Both the position numbers and the translations under genes were made by a program. The notes below the pieces were generated by a model that saw only the letters and a program-made list of their open reading frames with translations, made no database searches and had not been told where the DNA came from. Below are positions 26,803-37,400 of a DNA stretch of 64,000 nucleotides, in pieces. Source of the DNA: Litomosoides sigmodontis. Its lineage: Eukaryota; Nematoda; Chromadorea; Rhabditida; Onchocercidae. Within the stretch, counting starts at the first letter, position 1, and each line of letters opens with the position of its first letter. Where the stretch lies: NCBI GenBank assembly GCA_963070105.1, contig OY718806.1:1624365-1688364 (forward strand). Reading direction: 5' to 3'.

Positions 26803-27296
26803 CCATTTATAAATTCCATGTAATTGATGTGGAGATATTCGCTTAGCGCTGTCAACTTCCAGTTGAGAATTTACCATCGTAGCGATATTTTCATCGATAT
26901 CAGCTGAAAATTTTGGTTTATCATAGATATCACAATCTAGAAAGAGAAATGTTCGACATAATTCTTGCTCATCAAATGCAATCTGTGAAAATTTTAATTA
27001 AAAAAAAATCTGTTAAAATGGTTCTCCTGAATTTTTTTTGAGGTATTCCTTTAATTTCTACCAATTTACCAGTGCTATTTTCCACACCGCGATAAACAGA
27101 ACCAAATGAACTCAGTTTCGATGCATGATGTTACACGCTTGCTAAAATTTGAATAATTTTCAAATTTTTGATAAATTTTGAAACAAAGAATTATAACATG
27201 AATATAAAATGAGGAACAAATTACCTGTGCTGAAACGTATTACAAGCAGATGAAATTGTTATAGCATTAATGATAGATTGTTGAGATAAATGATTA

Positions 27297-27359
27297 TCAG
27301 TATCAGTGCCTCTTAATTGAGTGCTTTAACAATCCTTTGCATTATCATTTATCATTTTT
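27297..27359. repeat. 63-bp direct repeat, copy 2
   Basis: Exact second copy of 26740-26802. Both are preceded by a short ATGAT-like sequence. The pair could be ends of a small element or the remnant of a local duplication. Confidence 0.85.
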
Positions 27360-28604
27360 TTACGTCATCCATTATTCCATGCACTCAAACGCTTGTTATC
27401 TCATGTAAATACAAATAAAATGTGAAATTTTTACAAGAATTTTTTTTTCAATAAGCATGTGTTGAACATATTTTGTGCAAAATTTTAGTAAGAACTAAAT
27501 TATCAAACTATATCAAATATTTGCAAAATTCAAATTGAAATTGAAATTAAAAAGTTTCAAATTGAAATTAAAAAGTTTGCGCTGTATAGGTATTATTAAT
27601 TGATTGAGATACGATATACAGCTTTGTTGATTGGACGGTAACAAATTATCTCGAAAAAAACATTCAATGATAACTAAATTTTAAAAAGCTGCATTTCAAA
27701 CTACCATTCATATATTTTTTACCCAACTTCGTTCTATTAAAATTAACCTAAATGAACTAAAAATTTAAGAAACTAAACTATTTTTTCTAAAGGCCAGGCT
27801 ACTCTTTTATATCGCTAATAGTACTTAATGCTTTATATTTTTTTCTTGCCTTTCGTTTGCTAGGGAAAAGAAGGTATTGAAATAAGAATGATTGAAAAAT
27901 TTAACAAAATTTTATCAAAAACATTAAATCTCAATTCTATCTACAGTCATATTCCATTTTGTCTAAAAAAAATAAAGTTTAAACAAAACGGAGAAAATAA
28001 GGAAAGAAAACAGTTGGGTGATGCAATATAAAGCAGAATGTTTAACACTTAATGTTAAATTTTCCAAAATTCAAAATTATCTTTTTTAATGTTGATACAT
28101 AGTTTAAAAAAACATAAATTGATCTAAACCCTCTTTTGCCGGACAAAGGAGCAAATCGATAATGAACATTTTCATTTTCAATCAATAACTGTGCTAGTGT
28201 TTGAATGCCTGAAGTGAATGTCTTATTGACTGTTACATAATTCGTTATGACAATACGTTTTTATTAACTGATCCTTTGATGGATGAAATCCTAGAATAAT
28301 TCCTTCTAATGTCCTATTTTTAATGTTATTTCAATGCTTCATCCAATCCATCACCACCACTTCTTTTCAATCATTTTTTTTATATCACATTTAATTATTC
28401 AATATAAAAGTAAAAGACCGACAAGCGCAACGTTTTTCATCTGTCAAATATATTTTAACATTCAATTCATGCAATTTCACCTTAACAAATACTGCACGAA
28501 AAGATCGAATAGATATTTCAAGTGAGTGAGAAGAATAAGTCACAACTTAGCTTATTCCTTTAAAACGTATAACAAGAAGTATAGAGAGATTTTGTGCACG
28601 CATA

Positions 28605-28793
28605 CATCCACGCAACCCTCAACCATAGAAATCCGGAATTATCAGTAGGAATAACAGTAATCAGGAACATCCACGCAATCCTCAACCATAGAAATCCGGA
28701 ATTATCAGTAGGAATAACAGTAATCAGGAACATCCACGCAATCCTCAACCATAGAAATCCAGAATTATCAGTAGGAATAACAGTTATCAGGAT
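28605..28793. repeat. Minisatellite, three 63-bp units
   Basis: Units at 28605-28667, 28668-28730 and 28731-28793 differ at only a few positions. The unit is 21 codons long and has no stop in one frame of each strand, so overlapping frames of 62 and 100 codons cross it in opposite directions. These frames lack splice context or family similarity, so I treat it as a repeat and not a gene. Confidence 0.9.
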
Positions 28794-30465
28794 CCATTAC
28801 GACCGTCTCCTTCACTTCTGCTGTTGTATCTGCCGAAGGCGAAAGATGCGATCGCTCAAACGACGACCAATGGAAAACAAAGATTATGGTAGTTGAGCAA
28901 ACAGCGAGCCTTCCAATAGTAATTTGTGGTTTGTGGAGAACATCAATTGAGATATTTAGAGAAAATGGAGACGAGTGAATTGAAATTTTCAGGTTAATTG
29001 GAATATTCCATAAATTTCTCACCGTCCATCTTACCGGACGACATCAGCAAATGCACTTACAGGACTTTTTCTTCTTCATATGCAAAATTTCATGGGTTTG
29101 ATTTGAAATTTAGATTCAGAGGAAAGGCAAACACGTAAGGAAGGAAAAATGTGATTAATAATAAATTCGGGATATTCAGCTCAACCTGGACGATCGAGGC
29201 GGTGGATGTGACGTAACTTGTCCTGCTACGTTGCAAAACTGAATTCTATCTAATCAATACTGTCAATACTCCTATAATGTAATTGTTAACTCAATAGAGT
29301 ATTTAAATAAAACAGAGTGCAATCAAAAGGCTTTTACATGTCAAATTTCGATAAAGAAGGGACCAGCCCCTTAACCCTCTCTCCCCCGAGGTTTTAACAG
29401 ATTTTTTCCAAGGTGCTACTGAAGAGGCTAGCCTTCCAATGCGAAATTCAAGTACTATGCGTCTAACAGGTCAGAATTCTCTTCGAGATCATTGACCTGC
29501 TTGTTTCGAAATCAATTACAATATCCGAAATGTTTTTTATTCATCAGCAGAACGCTTAACAGTTGAAGTGTTGAATTAAGTTTGCAAATGACTTCAGAAA
29601 TTACTTCTCTTTACTTGCTCCACTGAGACCTTATTTCAGGTCATTTATACGGTAGTTTGATATCGTTCAAAGCAAAGTACTGTGCAGTAAGTAACAATAA
29701 AAGTGAACCTCACATTAAGTGATCAAAGGATAGATACGACCTGAAATAATAAAGCACAAAGCATTTGAAAATCATTTTGCGAGTATTGCTGTTCACACGA
29801 AGTTGAGAAATTCGCGAAATATCCCCAACTTGCTGGAGAATTTCAAATCTGCACACCTCCTGCTGCTTGAATTTACATTTTGAACAAACTGGCAAATGCT
29901 TTGAAAGGGCTTTGCGTGAAAGCAACGTGAACGCGTGAGAGAACGTTTATAGGAACTCACTCTTGCAACACCTCATTTACGCTTAATCGAACACCATCTG
30001 AAAACTGAGTTGAAATTGTGCTGCAACAACTAAAGGCTTTAGGGAAGAATTCTCGACTTTCCTAAAGTTTTCCCGGCATCCATTCCAAATTTCGCTTCAA
30101 TACCTATAATGTCAAAATGCACGTTGCATTTCCAGCGCCCGTCTTCGCTCTTTCCTCCTCATTTCTCGTGCGCTCCTTAATGTTGTCCAAAGGTCCCGCT
30201 CCGCTAATTTGCATACTTACGTTAACTACCTTATAATGCCGCTCCGTGCCAGTTCGCCGTTATTGTCATATCGCTCTATTAGGTTGTCTTCTGGCCTCCT
30301 TCTACTAACCTGTTTCCTCTTCTCTGTGAGTACTGAAAGTTGCAAGTAAGAGCGATAGTTCGCGTTGTCATCCTTCGCAGAGACGTGCGTAGCTTTATCC
30401 TTCGGTTTTAATCACAAAATTTGCCCATTAATGGCAGTAAATCTCAGCGCACGTCTCGCCCTTTC

Positions 30466-30481
30466 ATTTGCAGCATAAACA
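30466..30481 (+). promoter_or_regulatory. Probable trans-splice acceptor before the haspin-like ATG
   Basis: TTTCATTTGCAG ends at 30473, 8 nt before the start codon at 30482. The arrangement resembles that before the adducin ATG and fits spliced-leader addition, although cis-splicing from an upstream exon is possible. Confidence 0.45.
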
Positions 30482-33447
30482 ATGGCAAAAAACCTAACCA
30501 AATATATTGGCACTCTAATGTTTACCGACAAAACGGAGCAAGCGACGACCGGAAAGGTAAGAAATTCGTTGACAAATGATCGATGAGATGCAAATTTAAT
30601 GACTCTTACAAATGCATAGCAAAAGTGGCGGTGTTGAGACGAATTCAGCATATTTCAGCTGGATGACTGCGAGGAAGAGGATCTGTCTTCGGCGATCGAG
30701 AAAAGTCAGTGGTTGTTGACAATATTTTCGTCTTAAATCAATCTATAGTAACAGCCAAATGACTGTTTGTTCTGGCGATGGATGAGTTCAGTGCTGGGCA
30801 TTGGCCATTTTCAGTAATTTTGAATAAAGGCAAAGGGAAAGACAATACCTGAACAATAAGTCGCTCACTTTACTTTGTTGTAGTGCCGTCAGATTCTGAA
30901 AAGTTTCTTTTGCAACAAATTGCGCGTCAACTCGTGGCGTTGCGTAAAAATACAGACGAACAAAGATCGTTAACTAACATCCCGCAAAAAAGTGATGATT
31001 GCAAGGTACTTTTTATTATTTAATTGAAGAATGGACAACTTTCCTATTTCTTTTTACCTTAAGGAGAAGGAAATTTTGCAAGCGTTTTTGCTCTTTTTTC
31101 CACTTTTATTTCATTCGGAATGTTTTTTAATAAGCAACATTTTTGTTCTTTTTTTTCAAGGACAGCCGACCCTTCTATCTCAAGGAACCGTTTCCGTGGA
31201 CACCTGAATATGCTAACAACCGTAATTACGCCAGAGAGCTTCTTCACGTGTGTAATCAAGTGCAAGCCATGCGTTGGAGAAAAGTGAAAAAAACTCTGTC
31301 AGTTACTTAGAGGATGTCCTTATTTATGATGAGAATAAGAGGAGCGCCAATTATTGATTAGATGATTGTGATGGGTGTCTTTGATGATGTGATACCGTTG
31401 AGCGTGAGCTACAGAGAAAGATATTGAATGTACCATTAAATCTGGCAGCTACACCTGTACTTAAGCTTTTAAGCTTGTATAGCACTTGCTAGTCAGTTTA
31501 TAAAAAGAGCTTTTGGTATCACTTGTATTTTGTATGTCGTTAAGAAATAAAAAATTGCGAATTCACCGTTAAAGTAAAAAATTATAGCGTTTAATTACAG
31601 TGATGTATCGAAAACTAATAAAATTGCTGAGGGAGTATATTCCGAGGTCTTTACTGCTATGTATAAAAGAGAGCCGGTTATTTTAAAGGCAAGTTTTTTC
31701 GTAAACTATTTCGAAGACACTTTGTTATCGCACTGTTACGTTGTCATATTCAGTTGATTCCCATTGATGATAAACCAATTGATGACTGTCATGTATACTC
31801 ATTCCGCGAGGCAGCTGCAAAAGTTGTGGTTCTGAAGGAACTTACGGAACTCAGTGAAATCGCAAGAGGATGTTCCACGAAAGCATTTATAGAGCTGAAA
31901 GGTGCTATGACAGTAAAAGGTAAATCACATAGTGTTGATGAAAAGGTGCTGACAGTTGCAACAAGGACTGGAACCGTCATTCATACAACTTTTAAGAGCA
32001 AAAACACTGATCATTTTCTCGAAGATTTTTAGGCTTATTCACGATTCACTAGGGATTGTTCTTTTTTCAGGGCATTATCCGACCTCGATGTTATATGAGT
32101 GGAAACAGTATAAACGAATCAAGAAGTCTTGTAGAATGAATCCTATTCTTTTTCCTGCCAACCAAACTTATCTGCTTCTTGCCGTCGAAGACGGTGGAGT
32201 AAATTTAAAGGAATATGAGGTTGGTATTAGTAAATCCTGATTTTATTTCAACTGATAATAATTTTATGATGTGTGGGAAAGGAAGAAGTAATAAAAGATC
32301 AGTAGGTATGGTTATTACTATTTAAGATGAATTTCCAAAAATTTCATGGTTTCGTAGATCGTTACTATGCGTCAAGCGTACAGCATCGTCTATCAGTTAT
32401 TCATTGCTACTGCTGTTGCCGAAAGTCGACTTTCATACGAGCATCGTAGCCTGGACATCAAGAATATTTTCATTAGTAGCACTAGCTGGCGTGAGACAAT
32501 TATGTTTGTGTTCGATTCAGATCTTCCAATGCTTATTCTTCAATGTTTTTTAACTTTGTTCTTTCTTGTACGTGAAAAATCAAAGTGTAAAGGGTTCTAG
32601 ATCCAATATTGACGGTCTTCAAATAGAAATACCTGCATATGGTGTCGAAGTAAAAATTGCGCCTTCTTCTTTCTGTAGAATGAGTAAAGGTACAACATAT
32701 ACTTTTTTCCTGTTCAATATATAAATGAAAGTATAAAAAATTTTTACTTACGAAAACATGAATTCGAGCGCACGTTCTTCATTCTATGTTAAAAATTTGC
32801 AGGTGGGTCTTCGATATATTTCGATTGGACATCGAACGACAGATTATTTGTGAACGGAAATGACTTTGAGCACATAATCCGTCAGGCAATGCGCAAAATA
32901 AATCGGTAACAAATTTTGAATATTAGTGTAGTTTCATTTTACATGAGCTAGTAGTAAAGATGAAATGATACCATGGGTTGCACTGAAATTGGAAGAAAGC
33001 ACAGTGCTGGGAGGAAAGGATAACATAGCTATTGTGTGATTGAGCTGAGTTATATGAATTTAACCGAGCCTTTTTCAAGCGCATGTAAATGCTTCCTTTG
33101 CATTCAAAATTTTAGAAATGTCTGGGGAACCTTTTCACCTGCGTCAAACATTCTATGGCTGACATACATCATTAATTTCATTAATAATCGACTAAAACAA
33201 CTTCAAGTTGGCAGTGAAGAAAGTCGCACTCAATTTTTTGATCATTTCAAACCGTTTTGTGAATGTGGTAAAAATTTTATGTAATGCTCTAGATGTAAAT
33301 TATTTGTTTACAAAATTTCCAACGAAAATTTATTTTTCTTCGTTAAATACAAGAATTTTAGCTAATATAACGGAATGGATTCACGACCACATTGATACTT
33401 TTATGGAAGCTGAAATTGTCGGTAGACTGCAGTCGCGACGAATATAA
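30482..33447 (+). CDS. Haspin-family protein kinase homologue, probable pseudokinase, about 456 aa
   Basis: Exons in phase: 30482-30556, 30659-30704, 30884-31005, 31161-31297, 31601-31688, 31754-31919, 32071-32219, 32358-32507, 32593-32689, 32803-32905, 33116-33267 and 33362-33447. Haspins are nuclear kinases that phosphorylate histone H3 Thr3. Family landmarks are a glycine loop IAEGVYSEVF, VILK with the ATP-site Lys (K156), the GHYPTSMLYEW and DGGVNL segments, YEHRSLDIKN in place of FEHRDLHWGN, and VWGTFSPASNILWLTYI near the end. Key residues are changed: the alpha-C Glu aligns with K179, the HRD Asp with S292, and the DYT Asp with P335. Catalysis by the usual mechanism seems unlikely, although the frame is intact. 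The intron after exon 5 has a GC donor (AAG|GCAAGT). The junction between 32507 and 32593 is the weakest (acceptor GTGTAAAG), so the exact residues there are uncertain. The N-terminal 125 residues show no domain. Confidence 0.85.
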
Positions 33448-33539
33448 GTTTTACATTCGTGGATCATAATTACAACATTGGAGTTATAACATAGTAATGT
33501 AATTTGTTCCTTACCAGAGGGCTGTAAAAACAAAATTTA

Positions 33540-33545
33540 AATAAA
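33540..33545 (+). terminator. Candidate polyadenylation signal of the haspin-like gene
   Basis: AATAAA lies 93 nt after the haspin-like stop codon, a typical nematode 3' UTR distance. Confidence 0.6.
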
Positions 33546-33731
33546 CATTTCTCTTAGAAACCCAAACAGAACAATTGTTGCAAAATTAGGATCAATGCAA
33601 GAATACTGTAAAATTTTTATAAGATTACTGTAGTCGAAAATTATCGGTAGTTTTTTCCTATAATTTTTTTTGGAAAAGTTTGCATTACGTCCGATCAATA
33701 TTAATTTGTAGCCCCCTGTTGTGCCTTTCCT

Positions 33732-33737
33732 TTTATT
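33732..33737 (-). terminator. Possible mbr-1 polyadenylation signal
   Basis: TTTATT on + (AATAAA on -) lies about 715 nt beyond the proposed mbr-1 stop. The hexamer is common in AT-rich DNA, so the assignment is weak. Confidence 0.25.
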
Positions 33738-34451
33738 TTTTTAATCTGAAACATGCTAATATACAGGGAAACACTGTTTCGGAAGATCCAATGTATTGGA
33801 ACATTGCTTGATGCTACATCAATCTTCTATAGGTCTCTACATTGTCCAAATTATCCAGCTTATGAAATGTAATATAATGTGATGCTCCAAACATCAAACC
33901 TATTCTAACGTTTTATCACCATTTTCGACGATTCTTTTTTGAGTGCATAATAATATATTGACTGATAAATGTTACTGTAACAAATGGACATTGAAATATA
34001 AAGATCAGAAGCGAACATATAATTGCTTAACGATATTTTAAGAACGTCAAAACAGAAATATCATCTGATTCTGGATGTACCTATAGCAATTTTATAGATA
34101 CTGAATTCATTGTTGAACTTTTGTTAAGCAAACGTCAGTGCAAGATTAAACTGTTTTTTGTATGAGAGTGTGCAGGCACATGCATGTTCAGAGCACTGTT
34201 TTTGAAATGGAATGGTACAGTAATCGCCGTTGTTTTTGAGATGTAGGAGTTCCTCTGCGTTAATTTAAGAAAGGAGCAGAGAGTCCGACGAAGATTGAAA
34301 AGTCGAAGAAGTGCAGGAGGAGAAGTGAGAAGTCGATGACATTGACAGAAGAAGGTAAATACCTCTCCTCACGTTGATAATAAGACGGAGAGGAAGTGGT
34401 GTAGTGGTGTTCTCCGAGGAACGGCGGTGACAGGAAAGCACCGGTAAGATG

Positions 34452-37400
34452 TCAACGAGTCAAATGATCCTGAAATGGCGGAAACGATCCAAGAGTTCTG
34501 ACGTGAAAATGCTTGTGCAGACGGTGTTGCAAAATTGGTGCTGTTGCTGGAGTAACGTTTGCTGCATTGACATTGGAGTTCTTGAAATGACCTTCCTCTT
34601 GACCACACCACCGCAAATGGTGCTGTTGGGTTATCAAGAGCCTTACACAGTAGCCGAAGTCGAAGAGATCGGTATTGCTTTCACTTTCAAGTGGTCGATC
34701 GGTCACGGATGCTGCTACTTCTTAATTGCAGGAGCACTTCAAAATCATGCATCCTCGCATTATCAAATGATTACCAAATCTTTTCTTCCGTAAAACACAG
34801 CCGCATTCGCAAATCACGTGAGTTTACAGTATGCAAATATTTGCTTGCAGCAAGCACTTCGGACGGTATGCATTTTAATACTTTTTTCTTGTAATGCTCT
34901 CTTTGCATTGGCATTGTCATTGCTGAAAATCAACACGTTTGTTAATTTTTTAAAATGCATTATTTCATGCTTTTTTTTGCACCAATTGCATCATAATCTC
35001 CTGGCACTATCCATGTTCGCAGTTGAACGTGTTGAAAATTAGAAAACTAAATATGACTTCTGCTAAATATGACTTTCATTTAGTTAAATGAGAATTCAAT
35101 TATTTATTCTTTAGTAATTTGTTACTGATTTTGTTTTTTTTTGAAGTTTAATTTATTGTTAATATTTCTGATCTTTTTGTTTAACGTTTAATTACTGCGC
35201 TTTTTTCGATTTTTTATTAATATTTTTGCAGCGCTTCATTTTTTGTTCTATGTGTTTTCGGGACTTACTAATTGTATTTTAGCTATTCTACTGGAGTAGT
35301 GTTAGCAATTAATTCTGAATAATTAATGTTATAATTTCATAAAGTCACCTATTTAAATTTTTTTCTCCAGCGAATTTCAACTACAATTAAATTTCATTTT
35401 CGACATTTGAAACATTTTCAAGAAGTTTTAATAAAAAAGGAAATATATTAAAATTTACACCAAATTGATAAACAAAAAAGGGAAACTCAGGAAAATGCAT
35501 TATCTGACAGCATGAAAGCGGTATGAAAGCAAATGATTATAATAATAAAAAAATAATCGAAAGGAAATTGAAAATCATTAATGAATTCATGATCACTTGC
35601 ACCAATTAATTGATCACTTTTTATTTTTTTTTTGAATCAATTCAACATTCTTTTTTTGATTGTAAAATGTATTTGTTATTGAGCAGGAAAATGTCTACGT
35701 TCAGTTGACACTTGAATGTAAATGTGGAAAAAAAGTGATAGAAAAAAGATATTGAAATTTAATTTTGACTATATCACAGTGTCAAAGGAGGAAAAGAAAA
35801 TGTCACGTGTTATTTTCATTACCATTCTCTCCCTCTTTCTCTCTCTCTCTCTCTCTCTCTGCAACTAAAATTAAAGCAAATACGATTTGAAAACGATATA
35901 AATCATTAGCATGAATTGAGATATATCAAACGTACACGTTACTATTACATAAAAGCTAATAGAATAAATTTTGCACACAATGAAAATGTTATTTTAAAGG
36001 CTAAAATTTTAATTAAGAAATTCTATGAAAGGACCGCAGATGTCGCAGCCGTTAATACATTGACTGTTTGCATTGCTGCTGTTGTCGTATCAGCAATGCT
36101 ATTTAACGTTTGATTCGCTAAATTCTTTGATGATGAATCACCTTCAGCACTTCTACAATTCGTATGACGAGCTGTAAAAAGTATAAGGTAATCATTCTCC
36201 AAAAAAAAAAAAAAAAATTACTTGTTGTTTTTGGTTTTTGAAGTAAAAAAATGAGCTATTAACATGAACTTGAAAGAAGTCGGCCCATTGTGCAAATTAA
36301 TTAGCGACGACACATTTGATACGTAGTGAATTAAAAGCGAAATGTTTAAATGAAAATTTTCTAAGATTGTAAGTGATGACAGTGACAGTAATTGCCATTT
36401 TCTTCCATTTCCACTTTTAAAATGAATGAAAGAAATATGAGAGTAAAGAGAGTGAAATTTTTTCTTCCTACAATTTTTGATTCAACAAAAGAAGAACATT
36501 TAACACAATGCGCTTGGGGAGTTATTTCAATTTTAGCTAAAAGTGTTACTTTTCCTTTTTTAATTTGGACAAATTATATTAGCAATATTTAAATATTATT
36601 GTGCAAAATCATTTTTTTTTTTAGCTATAAAATCTAACAATTAATTTAGAAAATGGAAGTGGAGAATGTATGTTGTTACCGGAATTTGGTACATCGAAAA
36701 TATTTTCAACTGTTGCTTTCTTACACTTTGTACGAGTTAAATTTCTTTCCTTCACTTTATACTCTAACGTTGAATGAGGCACACCGTAGAAGCTACCAGC
36801 ACGATGTACCGACATTTCACCACGACGTACCGATCGGACTGCCTCATCAAGCGCATCCTTCTTATACTTCCTACAATATGCCAAAGCAATTTACGTGTAT
36901 AAATCTTTCAATGAGAATGCTGGATAGGACGTTAAGATGGAAAATCGTTTGATTAACACTTGAAATTGCAACACACCTGTACTGGCCACGTTTTGGACGT
37001 GACTTCTTCCAATCGGACTGACTTTCGGTACTGTTTGTCGGACTTTCACCAATTTTCTTCCCATCCGTATGAGCATTCTTTGGTTCAGATATTTGTTGAT
37101 GGTCATATGGTGACCAAAGTAGCTTGTTGCTCTCAATTATTGTCCCATCATTTGCTACAATTTTAGGACTGTATTAAATAGTTACAATTTTTGGTTGTTT
37201 TTTTTTTGGTAAAATTTATGATCACAAAAATAAAGGCTAGTTGACAATACAATACCGTTGATTGGTTGTTGATTTGCAAAATGAGGCCTATTGTTTGGAC
37301 AAATATCCTGGATAATTTCTGGCAGCGATATACCATCAATTGTTATAAGTGGCTGCGTTGGAGGTAAAAGAATTCTGCAATACCATGTAAACTTAAATAC

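Larger units (their letters stand above)
25140..30465. other. Intergenic region with repeats, no gene recognised
   Basis: No exon chain could be built here. It contains a 63-bp exact direct repeat (26740-26802 and 27297-27359) and a three-copy 63-bp minisatellite (28605-28793). From about 28.8 to 30.4 kb the GC content rises compared with the surroundings, and this part probably contains the haspin promoter. Frames there are short, and their peptides match nothing I know. Confidence 0.5.

Noticed and set aside
28560..28896. Repeat-containing frames on both strands
   Set aside because: They exist because the 63-bp minisatellite unit is divisible by three; kept as a repeat.
31260..31308. Separate small gene ending at the TAG at 31306-31308
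   Set aside because: The frame has a donor at ACTCT|GTCAGT whose phase fits the next haspin exon exactly, so one continuous gene is the better model.
34449..34793. 114-codon + frame opposite mbr-1 exon 12
   Set aside because: No family similarity, no splice context; it is the antisense shadow of the proposed terminal exon.
36621..36679. Exon 11 read-through as the natural end of mbr-1
   Set aside because: The last 18 codons run into AT-rich sequence, whereas splicing at 36680 reaches a GC-richer open exon with matching phase. Kept only as an alternative.
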